Below, one piece after another: positions 1 to 12,210 of a DNA stretch of 64,000 nt (positions are counted from its first letter, which is position 1; every line of letters begins with the position of its first letter). The stretch comes from Acanthacorydalis orientalis (taxonomy: Eukaryota; Arthropoda; Insecta; Megaloptera; Corydalidae), in contig CM068322.1 in NCBI GenBank assembly GCA_034766995.1, positions 11,440,810 to 11,504,809 on the forward strand, read 5' to 3'. The notes under the pieces are model-generated. The model did no database searches. It had not been told where the DNA came from and saw only the letters and a list, made by a program, of their open reading frames with translations. A program made the position numbers and the translations under genes.

Positions 1-536
1 AAATTATTTTCCTAATGATTTTTTTTCGTCTTTCATATATTTTATATATTCATCTATTAATTTTGGTGTTTTTCTATTTTTCGTAAAAGTACATTAGAAA
101 GATCTTTTTATTTACATAAGATAAGAGTCTTAGAATAATCACATAAAATATTTTTGCATAAAAAATATGATCAATATAGGTAAGGATAAACTTTTAAGCT
201 TTCCGTGTTTTGACTTCGGATGGCGGGGAGGAATTATTTCCCTTCAGTGACAACAAAAACCTTATGAACTGAGGGGTTCAGTCCAAAGATGCCCTTTTCT
301 TGAGTATATATACCATGGGAACACAGAATGAAAAAATAACGGGTTTTTTGATTGGTGAATGCTTTATTCACACACACACACACACACAAAACTGACTATA
401 TTCAAACAGAAAGTTCTCAATTATCTTCTAACACTATTTATCAATTTTAAAAGTCCTTTAATTTTTTTAAAATTTTTTAATGCTCATATTGTTACGTTTC
501 TGTTTAATCTCTATCTCTCTCTCTTTCTCCCGATAT

Positions 537-538
<2 letters not shown>
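1..538. other. AT-rich sequence, no gene seen
   Basis: Unique-looking AT-rich DNA with a short (CA)n run near 369-388. No coding similarity is recognised on either strand. Open frames here come from low-complexity sequence. Confidence 0.6.
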
Positions 539-631
<93 letters not shown>

Positions 632-706
632 ATATATATATATATACACACACACACATATATATACACATATACAATATATGTATATATATATACATAT
701 ACACAC
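539..706. repeat. (TA)n/(CA)n compound microsatellite
   Basis: Alternating TA runs broken by TG/CA interruptions. Translation gives only Tyr-Ile repeats on both strands, so the open frames across it are artefacts of the dinucleotide period. Confidence 0.95.
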
Positions 707-1583
707 TGATTATCGGATATCTTTAAAATAACGTCTTTTATTGTGTCACGACGATTTCTTTAAAATACAGAGCCTCCAACAATCAATTGAGTGATTATCA
801 ATATATCTTTTTGTTTTTAATTAAGTATAAAAACACGTAAATTTTTTTAAATATAGTACCTAATTGCCTCTAATAGAAGAAAAAAAAATAATTACTTTTA
901 ATAATAAATGTATATATATATATATATAATCATTGGCACAAATTCAGAAATCTCAATCAAAATAAATAAATCGTTTCCTGCAAATAGTAAACACGAACAT
1001 AAAAGTAAAGTGCATTTTTACTCTGTGAACCTTACTCTATCATTTTCACCGAAGCGTCTAGAATTCGAAACATGTTTTGACCCGAGCATCTTAATCAAAA
1101 TCTCTATATCCTCCAACCCAGGTAGTACGTGATTGTAGAATAAACTTGATTGTAACGACATTATTATTTTGGAGTAAATACGTGCAGGTGATTGCGATAA
1201 AAATTCTTGTCGTTACACGCGAATTTTTTTTATGAGAATAGAGAGAGATTTTTTTCTTAGAAATGAACTGAAAGAAGTCAACGTTCATAGAAGTTATACA
1301 TGGTCATTAATTAATTATAACTTTGATCAAGGAAATGATACAGTTTTTATTTATACATGAACCTGCCTGTAACTCTTAAAATAATTTTAGTTTCTAAGGG
1401 GAAATTCTTAAATTTATATTTTATTAACATTTATTAAGCGTTTTTACTTGTGTATATAATTATATTTGTATATGATATAGAGACTATATTTAAGTAAAAT
1501 CTAACAATATAATTGTAAAATAAAGATTTATTCAATAAATTGATGAAAAAATTCACATAACTCATTGTTCTAAAATTATAAAA

Positions 1584-1626
<43 letters not shown>

Positions 1627-1816
1627 GGTGTGTGTGTTTATTTTTTATATTATGAATAATGGAAAATATACACTTAAAATCATAATATATATAAAGAAAT
1701 GATTTTTGTAAATAAAGTTTTTGATATTGATGATATAAATAGAACGTTGAATTGTTTTATATATTATATTAGAATTGAAACCCCAGAGATTAAATAAATT
1801 CGAAATTTAGTGACAA
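707..1816. other. AT-rich sequence with (TA)n at 1590-1620
   Basis: No gene recognised. A (TA)n tract at about 1588-1620 runs into a short TG-rich tail at 1620-1636. A smaller TA tract lies at 909-928. The stretch around 960-1290 is more complex than its surroundings but has no recognisable protein similarity. Confidence 0.55.
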
Positions 1817-1916
1817 TTAACCCTTCGAAGATGAAGAAGGAAAAAGGGTGCTAAATTTTTTTAACAACTATTTTTCGATCAATTGGACACTTTTATCGTG
1901 AACAAAATACTTATTA
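1817..1916 (+). mobile_element. 5' fragment of a TTAA-flanked MITE (44.2-kb family)
   Basis: Begins TTAA-CCCTTCGAAG, then about 90 bp that follow the left end of the elements at 2378 and 44212: a run containing AAAGGGTGCT, AACAACTATTTTTC, and AATTGGACA followed by TTTATCGT and GAACAAAAT. Similarity stops near 1916, so only the left end remains. No coding capacity. The TTAA start and CCCTT end suggest mobilisation by a piggyBac-type transposase; this is inferred. Confidence 0.6.
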
Positions 1917-2149
1917 TACCTATAACTCTATAAACTTTGGCGAATTAATTGTACAATTTATTCAAAATAATAGTCTATATACATTTGTGATGAATCACTT
2001 AAATATTTACTTAATATGATTCAGTTATATTTCAGATTAATCATTTTCAAATAATTATTATATTTTAATAATAATATTTTGTGTAATATTATATTTTATA
2101 ATAATAATATTTTGTATACTCTATCATGTCTTTAAGTTTACTAAGTAAG

Positions 2150-2310
2150 GTTATCCTGCTGATCTTCGCCCTTTTAGATTATCTGACGGTTTGTTCCCCA
2201 TTATTTCGATACATGTGCCATGTTCCAACAGATATTAAAGAGTGATTTTAATTTTACGTTGTAAAACAGACACTTACATCATGTAAAAGGACGAAGTTCG
2301 CCAGGACAAC
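2150..2310. mobile_element. 161-bp inverted-repeat element (small MITE), copy 1
   Basis: The left end GTTATCCTGCTGATCTTCG, continuing with CCCTTTT, is an imperfect inverted repeat of the right end, which reads GTTGTCCTGGCGAACTTCG and then TCCTTTT on the other strand. A related element with both ends lies at 24747-24977. There is no coding sequence. No target-site duplication is obvious, so the superfamily is open. Confidence 0.55.
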
Positions 2311-2377
2311 GTATCAATTTATGAAGAATTGGAAAAAATATTTTAAATTTGAGATTCAGTTTTTATTTGTTTCACTT

Positions 2378-3037
2378 TTGACCTTTCAGAGTCGGAAAAA
2401 GGGAAAGGGTGCTGAAATTTTTTAACAAATATTTTTCATTTAATTGGACATTCTTTTATCGTAAACAAAATAAAATTTGCAAATTTCTCGGTTACAAGAT
2501 AATATATATTAATTCAAATTAGCCATTAGAAATTTCAGATCTATCTGATATATCGTTAAAAATCGTTAATAATATTCATAAATCATAAATCTCTTGATTG
2601 GAAACATAATTAGTACCCAAAAAATTGATTACAATTGAAAATTTGCCGAAATTACATTACTGTTGAGTTGTGAAACATTTTGAAACAATTAAATTTGCAC
2701 AAAACGGTTTCACATCGGTAACATCTTGTACATGGACTCAGGTCTCGGAATTTTTTATACGCTTTCTTCCAATAATGAACTTTCGGAAAAAAATATTGTC
2801 GACTCAATTCTCAAGTTTACAATTTTTATAGGTTGTTAAATCAAAAAAAACACGATTTTTCTGATTTTTGGACGACCATATTTTTTTTTAGTGAAGGAAA
2901 GAGTTATAAATTTAGTCTCATTAGAAAGAGATTAACGACCATTAGATATATTACCCAATAGATAGCGTTTTGAGACCATAGTTTGTTTGAAAAACATCAA
3001 TGGATTCCTAGATCCACACCCGGTTTCAAAGAGCTAA
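2378..3037 (+). mobile_element. TTAA-type MITE, copy of the 44.2-kb element
   Basis: About 660 bp that align along their whole length with 44212-44890. Shared landmarks in order include the ATTGGACA/ATTGGGTA region, CGGTTACAAGA, CATCTTGTACATG, TTTTTTATACGCTTTCTTCC, TTTTTGGACGACC, CTCATTAGAAAGA and CAATGGATTCCTAGATCCAC. The ends are eroded (left ACCTTTCAGAG, right GGTTTCAAAGAGCTAA) and the flanking TTAA is no longer intact, so this copy looks older than the 44-kb one. No open frame of note. The family is non-autonomous, and the link to piggyBac-type transposases rests on the ends of the better copy. Confidence 0.75.
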
Positions 3038-3694
3038 TCAAAATTTAGAGATTCCTAACTAAATGCAGAGTTCCAAAATTTATTAATATGAAATCATAAA
3101 TAAATTAGAGAGCATATCTGCCTGTACTACTCGTAACTCCAAAATCAAGACTTCTACATGGTTGAACTTTTTCATACATCCTTAAAAACACCCGAGACTT
3201 CAGTTTGGTCTTTAGTGTTCTTAAATGGTTTATATGTTAATAACTTGTGGATTAGTTTCACTTCTCTAACTTAAATAATCTTAAAGAAATAATTATTTTT
3301 TACTTCGTTTCCATTTCACTAATACTTTAATAAATAATTGTCTTTAAAATTTATGTATTTTTAAGTACCTGCATGTATCTGTAATAATATGAATGAAATA
3401 TACATTTTTAAAATTTAAAATGTTTATCAGAAAACTAGTCTTATGCAAAATAAAAACATTTTTACATAACGATAATATTTTTTAGAAAAAAATGACAATT
3501 TTTTATATTAAAAATAAATTCATTTAATAATATATTAAGTAAGATTTAGCTCATCTTTTGAATGATTTTATAATTCACAGAATGAAAAACTTGTCATACA
3601 TACATCACCTGCCTACGACAAGTAAAATTTGAAATTATTTTCTATTCAAACTATTCTTCAGTGATTGAAATAAATATTAGTTTCAAGGCACATG
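3038..3694. other. AT-rich sequence, no gene seen
   Basis: No recognisable coding or repeat structure beyond short A/T runs. Confidence 0.6.
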
Positions 3695-4224
3695 CAATGA
3701 TAAGCAAAATGAGTAACAAATTATCCCAACAAAATGCGCCTCATCACTAAAGAACATTTTCTTTGAAAAATCCACTCCTTGTTCATGCAGCCATTGGGCA
3801 AACTCACGATACTGTTGAAGGTCTCTAGGCTTTAAATCTTGTGTTATTTGGATCTTGTAAGCGTGTAAATGTAAATATTTTGTCAAAATTTCTTGCGTAC
3901 TAAAATAAGAACGACCCAATTGCTGCGATCGACCACGTATCGGTGTGCTCGGTTCCTCAACCACACTTTTATGAACCATGGTCTTATTCTCGTCCGATCA
4001 ATCTGCACGAGGATGCTGAGTATTTTGATGTTTGCTACTGACTCAGTTTGTTCGAATTTCTTGACCAAATTCCAAATTGTGCATTCAGAAGGTCGATTTT
4101 GTATACCAAAATATTCACGTAAAGCACGGTGTGCACTTTTCCTGGAACGTCCTTTTTCATAATAGGCAACGATAATTTTAACGCGTTGCTTTTTATGTAT
4201 CGCTTCATAATTGAATTTGTACAA
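3695..4224 (-). pseudogene. Tc1/mariner-superfamily transposase relic (N-terminal half)
   Basis: Reading leftward from an ATG at 4222-4224, about 50 residues carry the N-terminal helix-turn-helix seen in insect transposases with a DUF4817-like start: VKIIVAYYEKGRSRKSAHRA, then REYFG, RPSECTIWNLVKKFEQTESV. After a frame change the protein resumes with RGRSQQLGRSYFSTQEIL, HLHAYKIQITQDLKPRD and VDFSKKMFFSDEAHF; the last motif holds the first catalytic aspartate. Similarity fades near 3700, and the remaining DDE core (second D and third acidic residue) is absent. It is therefore a truncated, frameshifted copy. It resembles the elements at 15.4 and 37.0 kb in superfamily, but no terminal repeats are visible. 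Family placement comes from recognised motifs only. Confidence 0.8.
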
Positions 4225-5574
4225 ATTTTCTACTCTACAAAAATTACTTTAACATTGACAAATACTTTGACGTTTGAAAAAATATTTACCACTGTCATGT
4301 GGAAACTCATCTTGATTTTTTTCTAGTAGTGTAATTATTTAGAATTAATACCACTCTTATCATCAATTAACTTGGAAAGACTTCTAGTTGATGGAGCATT
4401 TTTCAAAGAAAATTTTCTGGCATGAAATTTCATATACTATTTTCGATTTTTCATAGCACCGATTACTTTGTATAGAGCATGAATACTTCTTGGACAATCA
4501 TTAAGTTTTTCGCTTTTAGAAAATATTATAAAATGACGAAATGATTTTTATTGTCTTTTTGAAAAAAATATTTGTATGAGTATAAGTTAACTGTTTGTAA
4601 CGATTTTACATGTTAAATATTCATTGAAGTGATCGATTTTTAAAAAAATACTTTTAAACGTGTTTTAATTAAATTTAAAATAAACTTAATGACTATTAAT
4701 GTAAAAGATATTTCTAAGAAAAATAAAAGAACAGTTTAATCAATCTGATATAATTAATAATTATATATACTAGTCTATAAAACTGCTTCACTGAAACGAT
4801 ATTCATAGTAGGCGTGTATTCCTATAAATATATATTTTAATAGTATTGAATTTCGTTATATTTTACTGAATAAAATAATATCAATATGAAAGTAATTTTT
4901 TATTTCAGATGGTAAAAGTACTCTATCTCAATAACTTCTTTATTTGAGTATGCATGTATATATATATATATATAGAAACACATACACATGTATGTGTGTA
5001 TGTATATACATTTGAGTATTTACTAGTCTGTATATATGCTTGCATGTGTATGAAATTCGATAAAGTGTGCTCATAATCATACAAACGCGAGAACCAATAC
5101 ATCACCGTTCCAATATTGTAAATAGCACGAAATCATCGGAGATTCCTCACCACGAAGAATAATTCGAAAGTAATATTTCAACCGGCACATCAACATGTAT
5201 CCATATTCACCTATCCACCTGTCGTGTTATGTCACAGTATGGAGAGACTGATAGTGCCACTGGGATACGTTCGAATTCCCAGCAGAAATACGGCGAACAA
5301 CATACACGCGTATTAGCATACAAACGTTGCTCTCAATAATATGCGAATACTTTGTGAATTAATTCGGAATCGAACGCTGCCATCGCGAATGATGTGTCTC
5401 CACTATGAATGATGCGAGTGTGTTTTTTTGAGAGTAGTAGTTTCGATTTTGATTATTTAATACGCAGATGTCAGTTTTTGTTTACTCATTTACACCATAT
5501 GATATTTATAAACTCATAAATAATTTAGATTCATATAAATTTTGTTTATGAAGGGAAAATGAATATATATATAT
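4225..5574. other. Intergenic; microsatellite at 4955-5045; unique block 5100-5450
   Basis: No gene. A TA/CA/TG-rich low-complexity stretch lies at about 4955-5045. From about 5100 to 5450 the sequence is more GC-rich and complex, with several CpGs, but codes for nothing I recognise. It is the first of the GC-richer islands described in the findings. Confidence 0.55.
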
Positions 5575-6612
5575 ACACTGAAATCCTGTTTATATGGCTC
5601 AAACCGGATCGAGTTCGATCCGGATGACCGACAATCCGAAAAATTCGTTAACGAGATAAATAATGTAGTTTATATAAATTTGAGTTTATATATTGTCGGG
5701 TGTGATGGGTAATTGTGAACTAACAATATCGCTTTAGATGATAAACCTTTTTTTTAAGTGGCTTTGTACACTTGGCGTAAATTGAAAAAATCATTCCTTA
5801 AAAATCACACTCACCATCCAAACACTTTTCAGGGACTTATAAATAACTGGCGAAGATGAGATGTTTGTATGTTTTAAAGCACATGGCTCAACAGATTTTC
5901 CAATCAATACAAGGGGTAATTTATGTTTCCCAGCAAGCAATGTGATACTCTTTTTCCTTTTTTGTAACCTCTAGCTGAATCTTCTAATTTCGAAGCTAAG
6001 ATCTTTCTTGGTTGCATTCTTGCAAAAAAGACCAGTTACATCGACATTATGAATTTGATCTGGATTTACTCAATTATTTTCTTAAGTTCCTTTTTAAAAT
6101 TTTCACTACCGATAGTATCACCAGAAACGCTGTCACCCGGCACTGCAAGTTGACTTACATTATGACGAATTTTCCACCTGTTTAACCAACTTAAGCATTC
6201 GCTTCTGAAGTCAGTGTCAATTTTATGCAACTCAAAAACAACATAACATTTCTTTACATTTTTATTCAACAATAAAGTAGCATTTTTTTAAAATTGGAAA
6301 TATTAAAAGTATAAAAAAGATTCAACAAGATATTAAGTAAACTTAAAGAACACTCCTACGGAATGAATAACAATGAGCATCGTACGCCGATTCACAGAAA
6401 ACAAGTCTATTCTTGCAAACTACAACGTTATACGCAAACAAGAATGTACTTAGGAATTCTTTGATTTTTTCACGTTTATAGATTTTCCGTATGTCTATTT
6501 TTCATGCTTCTGAACCAGGGATTATGTTTTATAATCTAGAAAACCCGAAAATTCGTATGATTGGATAAATCCCAGTTTGTCCGGAAATCCGGATAAATGG
6601 GGTTCCATTGTA
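5575..6612 (-). mobile_element. Tigger/pogo-like DNA transposon, internally degraded
   Basis: About 1.04 kb with terminal inverted repeats. The left end reads CACTGAAATCCTGTTTAT after a TA. The right end read on the opposite strand is CAATGGAACCCCATTTATCC, also next to TA. CA-TGNAACCCC-like ends and TA targets fit pogo/Tigger elements. Between the ends lies a decayed Tigger-type transposase (separate entry). A full Tigger is usually more than 2 kb, so this copy has lost a large part of its middle or 5' side. The left end abuts a short TA run. Confidence 0.75.
5735..6272 (-). pseudogene. Tigger/pogo transposase relic (CENP-B-type HTH to DDE start)
   Basis: Minus-strand translation gives FRSECLSWLNRWKIRHNVSQ, then LAVPGDSVSGDTIGSENFKK and LKKIIE. 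These follow the end of the CENP-B-type DNA-binding region and linker of Tigger/jerky-like transposases. After a stop and frame change comes VNPDQIHNVDVTGLFCKN, matching the family's conserved N-x-D-E-T-G-L-F block around the first catalytic aspartate; the usual E after D is V here. Further fragments (LLAGKHKLPLVLIGKSVEP, SLKSVWMVSVIFKE) match the following DDE_1 region. The N-terminal HTH and the end of the DDE domain are missing. It is plainly inactive. Confidence 0.8.
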
Positions 6613-7796
6613 AATACATACATATATATATATAAAAGATTTTTATCCAAGTTATCTAATATAAATCTTCAATTAATCCATTTATGACCAGTTATTTAAT
6701 TAGTGAAACCATTGTACAAAAATATTAAATATACCCATATCTTTGTCGCCTTTTTTGAGAGTAAGGGTATCTTTTTCCTGTAAGAAAATATTATCACATT
6801 CATATCAAACACGCCATATAACTTATTATTATTTGAAATAATTTTGTCTACTGTAAATATATTTTGCTTGGACATATTAATGAAATAATACAAGTATTTG
6901 GACTGTTGGTTATGTTTAAACAAAAGAAGTGAAATACTGAACTGAAGTACCAAATCTAAATTATCTTCCTGTAATATGTAGTATTAACTGTTTTATATAA
7001 TGCGTTTCAATGTCAACGAAGTGAAAATATTGAAGCAAAATGATAATTTAACTATTTTGCCAAATGTCAAAAATAAATATTGTATAAGTGTTCGAATCAG
7101 TTAATTTTTTTTTGCGTTCTCTGGTATTTCAATAATTTACTATTACAAACTATTAACTAACTCTAACAACTATTGTTAAGTTATTATAGAATTTACTTTG
7201 TACAGTTGGACAGTTTCAAATCGAAGTGAGAGTTTGTATGAGAATCTTACTCGAAACTGAAGTTGCTACATCGATTTCTAATTTGAAGTGAAACGAGATC
7301 TTCCCTTCAGTTTCACTTTGTATTGATAAACACTTTCAATATGCATTACTATAAACGTGGAGTATTAATTCATTTTTAAACTGCTCCTACAAATGTTATC
7401 ATTGTTGAGAGAACAGAATATTAAAATCCACCAGAAAAAATCTCTTTTGGATTGCTCAACCATCCATTTATATCTTAATATTTATTAACTTGTACGAGTA
7501 AAATTACAGTCAAAAGCAACTGCAAACCGATCGGAAGTAATATTGAAACAGAGTTTGATTTCTCATATACATTCACATTACAATCTTTTTAACAACTTTT
7601 ATAAAACAAAAATATTTTAAGCAACAAGAAATCTATTATTTTTTACCAGTTATAAGATGAAAAAAAGAAGGTATTATTAGGTTCATCTAATGTTGTTAAA
7701 AACGTTAATTATGGTGCTATGATATCTCAAACGAACTAAATCCAAATCTTGTGATGCCATTTCCTGTCAAACACGGGTTATTATCACTCTACCCTC
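6613..7796. other. AT-rich sequence; weak inverted repeat at about 7210-7336
   Basis: No gene recognised. Near 7210-7336, GTTTCAAATCGAAGTGAGAG on the left mirrors CTTCAGTTTCACTTTGTATT on the right, with internal GAAACTGAAG and GAAGTGAAAC motifs. This could be a short decayed MITE. Confidence 0.45.
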
Positions 7797-8064
<268 letters not shown>

Positions 8065-8765
8065 ACACTATAGGAGTATCATATTAAATCCTGGAGTTAA
8101 TGAATTCAAACCCTCTTTCTGTAATTCGTCAACGCCCTCGTCACAGTGTATCCGATGAATACAATAGGAATGCAACAGTAACAATATTTCCAAATAACCG
8201 CAAATATTATGCGCATAATCTGTAACGGTATCCATTTACTAGAGCTAATCTTGTACAGCACATGTATCATTGCTTTCCGTTCACTTTAATCCACAAACTT
8301 TAGTTCGATAAATACCCACTCACGTGTAAATTACAACGTTAATAATATGGAACATGTATATTTGTAACAATGGTGCGATCTTTCTCTCCCTCGTGCCGCG
8401 CGTTAAAAAAACAAACGCGAACACATGCACGTACATACAAATGAATGGTATAGACAATTGAAAACATACGCAAGTGCGACAAGAACAAATCACTCCTGAT
8501 TCTGACATCGATATGCAGCCCTCTCGGTCCGGTTCATTCGGCAGCATCCGATGTAATGAACACTGTGTCGTGCCCCCTCGAATGCGCCTACGGCAATGTG
8601 TGCAGTTCACACTCTCAACAATAGCTCAGTGATTGTTGTGGGAGAATTATCCCGGATTACAAGTGGATGATTGACAGGGAGAGCCGTTCAGTACAATTTG
8701 GCCATTTACAGCCTGTCGCGTTGTAACGCAGGAGCTTGGCGGTAGTGAAAATCAAAAATGAGTCG
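8065..8765. other. GC-richer unique island, no coding match
   Basis: From about 8300 the sequence is complex and CpG-containing, including CTCTCGGTCCGGTTC and CCTGTCGCGTTG. No protein family is recognised in any frame, and no start or splice structure supports a gene. At 8668-8677 it contains TGATTGACAG, the textbook combined Pbx/Exd-Meis/Hth recognition sequence, about 10 bp after a GGATTA (Otx/Bicoid-type) hexamer. A regulatory role is only an inference. Confidence 0.4.
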
Positions 8766-10920
8766 TCATAAGATCTTTTACATTTAATAACACCGTTTTT
8801 TAATATATACATAACTAGTGTATGCAGAAGATGTGGTATAAAAATATTCGAATGATTGACATAACTGAAATAAATAGTTTATTTTTTTACGTTTAGTTAA
8901 CAATTTTAAAAAGTAATTAATTTAATGTGTACAAATGTATATAAGAAGTATGTAATAAAAGTTTGAACAAAATTCAATCAAACAAATACGATTGAAATAT
9001 TTATACAAGTTTGTACACTGAAATATACACATATTTATTTATGGATAAAATAATATCTTTCTGTAAAACACTTGATAGTTTCTGAATTAATTTAAAATTA
9101 CCAACTATTGTTTAAATTTTGAATAAAATTTTGTTGTATAAAAATTAACGAAGTCTGAACGTAGAGCTTTGAAATAGAAAGTAGTATTGACAGAAAAATA
9201 ATTTAAAAATATAAAAAACAGTCAAACTGATTTATAAAAGAAAGAAAATTTTTATATTAAAAATAATTATATAATAATCCAGAATGTTCGATTTTTTATA
9301 ATAAATTAATGTGTGTAACACTCGTTTCCTTTTTTTACTTAAAATAATTTAGTTTTTTAGGTACAGAAAAATTTTATACATATAGAAAAATTTTTACAGC
9401 GCAAACATTTGGTAAGAGTATTAATAGTAAATGTATATCTGTTACAGCTTTGATGTTATCTTGACAGGAATCATAAATTAAATTAATATCTGCATATCCT
9501 TCAATTAAAAACCACTATAAAAACTGCGCATAAACAGATGTAATAAGTATCACGTTTAACAGGCTGTCTGATGTTAAACTTCTGTTTGATGTTTTTATTG
9601 TCTTCTGATATGAGAATATAAATATATGTTATAAAATTATTTACTGGAAATGAAATTTAATTTATTTAGCTCATAAAAGTTATAAAATATTATATTCCAA
9701 CATTAGAAAATATTTCAAAATATATGATCGGCGAATAAAAGCCTTACATTGATGTTTATAAGTCTTGAATTGTTTAATATATTAAGATTAAATAAAACGT
9801 AAAGAAACTTTAGAAAATAAATTTTTAAATGGTATATTTATTTCTCAAGATAATCAACATCATTGTCAAAATATTTCTGTAAATGTGTAAAAAGTTTATT
9901 TCATTAGTAAATAATTATGGTGTTAAAATTGCAAGAGTATCTTTATTTATAAAGCAAATAAATGAAATCGAAATTAAAAATTCTAAATATTTTGATTTGG
10001 AATTATACTTTCGAATTAAAACTTTTTGCATGATTTATCGAAAAAACAGCATTATCTTGGAAACAGAGTATTATTTCGTCTTATTGATCTGTTAATTTCA
10101 TCGTAAAACTGAAGAGGTACAAAAATATATTTGAATTTATTTAAAAACCGTAGTGATTAAAAATAGAGATATTTTGTTTTTTCATATAATTTTAATGTTT
10201 ATGAAGACAAAATAAAAAAATATGATCATACAAAGAACATGAACAATAGTTACCATTAATATTTTACTTTTATTATATATACGTTGAGTATAATTATGTT
10301 TTGGACTTTGGTATGATTTGTTGTATAATTTTATAATTAAAATATTTTCTAGGATATGAAATTATTAGGTGTAATGTTCAAATTATAGAAGAGAGTTCAA
10401 TTATAGATTCATCTATGAAATCAATTTCATAGATGAATTTTTTTCACACCACAAACCACAAAACTTTTTTACTCAACATTTTTCATTAAATCATCATTGA
10501 TCATTTTTAATTGTTTATTAGAAGCATTTCGATAGTCTTACCATCATGGTTAGAGTGCTAAAAAATCATTTTTCTGTTTCTTGGCGTTCTAAAGATGACG
10601 GAATATTTATTTTTTAGAAATGCATTGTGAGAAAAAATCAAGTTAAAATTATATAAATGTACTGGATATCTACAATTATCAAGTGATGAAAATACCGTGA
10701 TTCTAATGAATTCGAAACAATATTAAAATATCAAAAATTGCTACATAAGTATTCTGATGTAAAAAATTGTTGTAGTACTTGCTTCGTTAACAATTTTATA
10801 AATATGTAGTCTAATATTTTCATAATATAGTATGAGGTTCTGGTAATAAAATTTATATTTCCGCTTGTTCTTTCGCTTTATTTAATAAATTAATTTTATG
10901 TCAATACTGCAAAAATGATC
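8766..10920. other. AT-rich desert with a perfect palindrome at 10407-10438
   Basis: No gene or transposon protein seen. The small open frame at 9883-10095 has AT-driven composition and no recognisable similarity. A perfect inverted repeat with 15-bp arms and a 2-base spacer lies at 10407-10438. Confidence 0.55.
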
Positions 10921-10936
10921 GTAAACTTGTGTATAT

Positions 10937-10990
<54 letters not shown>
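10921..10990. repeat. (TA)n microsatellite
   Basis: Pure TA run of about 60 bp bordered by GTATATATACATACA and ACACCTACA. Confidence 0.95.
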
Positions 10991-11159
10991 CTACATATAA
11001 AGGTGTCGGTGCATGTGTTTGTATATTTATGTTATGTATGCGTAAGGAGTAAAAGAATTATAGTAAATATTATATGAATCAGTAATATCGTTCAATGCAT
11101 GAGTAAGTAACCGATGTGTGCAATATAGTATACGTGCGTGCGTGGAAATAACATTATAA

Positions 11160-11960
11160 AAAAGTCCATCATATTAGGCAGCAATATTTTCCGCAATCCC
11201 CGGAGACATCAACGCTATGACAATTTCTGACAGCGATGCTCGTATTGGAGGAGAACATGACGCTTATATGTGTGTTTATATTTGTGTGCGTATGTGTGTG
11301 GTTGGTGTAAGAGTAAGACCGAGCCGTTAGTAACCAGCATCGCCGCTCTGGGATATTAAAAACTAGTACTTGAACGACGTCGACAAACAAGCGGTGTATC
11401 GAACCCACGACTTGATGGACACACGTCGAAGCGGTGCGCGCCAGCACAGCTCGCGCAGCGGACCGACATCGAACGGCGGCCCACAGGGGAATCGGCCGGC
11501 GACTTTTCCGCCGATGGACCGATGTGTCTGTTTTATGTATTCAACATTTTACTATCATATCCGAGATATGTGATCGCTTGCCTAGCATATTCAATAACTC
11601 TAAAAGGTTTTCTTCTTCGCCGCTCGGCCAACGTTTTTATCATATTTTATGCACGAAACGACAGTGGCTGCTAGAAACGACGGATATCTACCGATATTGT
11701 CGCGTATCGATATTGTGGGAATGATTGCCCGCTCGTCGCACATATATTCACATATGAGAAATTTTACGTGCGACAAATTATAGATTGTATCGCGTTCGGA
11801 TATTGTATTGTCGCCATCAAAATCGAATTTTCAATATGTGTCTATATACATATACACTGCGAGCGATGACGAATCTAACCTTTCGAACCCATAATCTTCT
11901 GAATCCTGTCTTCATGAAAAAGTCATTTTCAGAAAACGAGAAAAATAACACGAAACAAAT
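11160..11960. other. GC-richer unique island, no coding match
   Basis: Contains the most CpG-dense sequence of the first 14 kb (about 11420-11520). Open frames of 65-95 codons exist on both strands, as expected for GC-rich DNA with few stops, but none resembles a known family and they overlap each other. It could be a 5' untranslated exon, a promoter or an enhancer. Nothing in the sequence alone decides. Confidence 0.4.
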
Positions 11961-12210
11961 TGAATTTCTTTCGGTGTTCGTTTCAAGTTTTACTCTGAAT
12001 ATCAGATGCCGTTCCAATGAATTTGAACGTATATTACTTCCTGTGTAAATTATTGAATATTATATGTGTATTAAAAATGTACAAAAAGAACATTAAATCA
12101 ATCGATTGCTATTTACACTCTTAAAAACGCAGTACTAAAATGATTATCTGCATGAAAATCGAATAAAACTAAAATAATTTTAGTGGACGAGTTTCTGTTA
12201 GAGCTATATA

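Noticed and set aside
504..731. Overlapping open frames on both strands rich in Tyr-Ile
   Set aside because: They are translations of (TA)n and (CA)n repeats; the same applies at 7767-8158, 19634-19834, 48208-48414 and 56720-56914.
5222..5300. tRNA-like GTTCGAATTCC segment
   Set aside because: A B-box-like match only; no acceptor or anticodon stem can be drawn around it.
11169..11724. Overlapping frames in the 11.4-kb island
   Set aside because: Three frames on two strands overlap, as expected of GC-rich DNA; none is recognisable.
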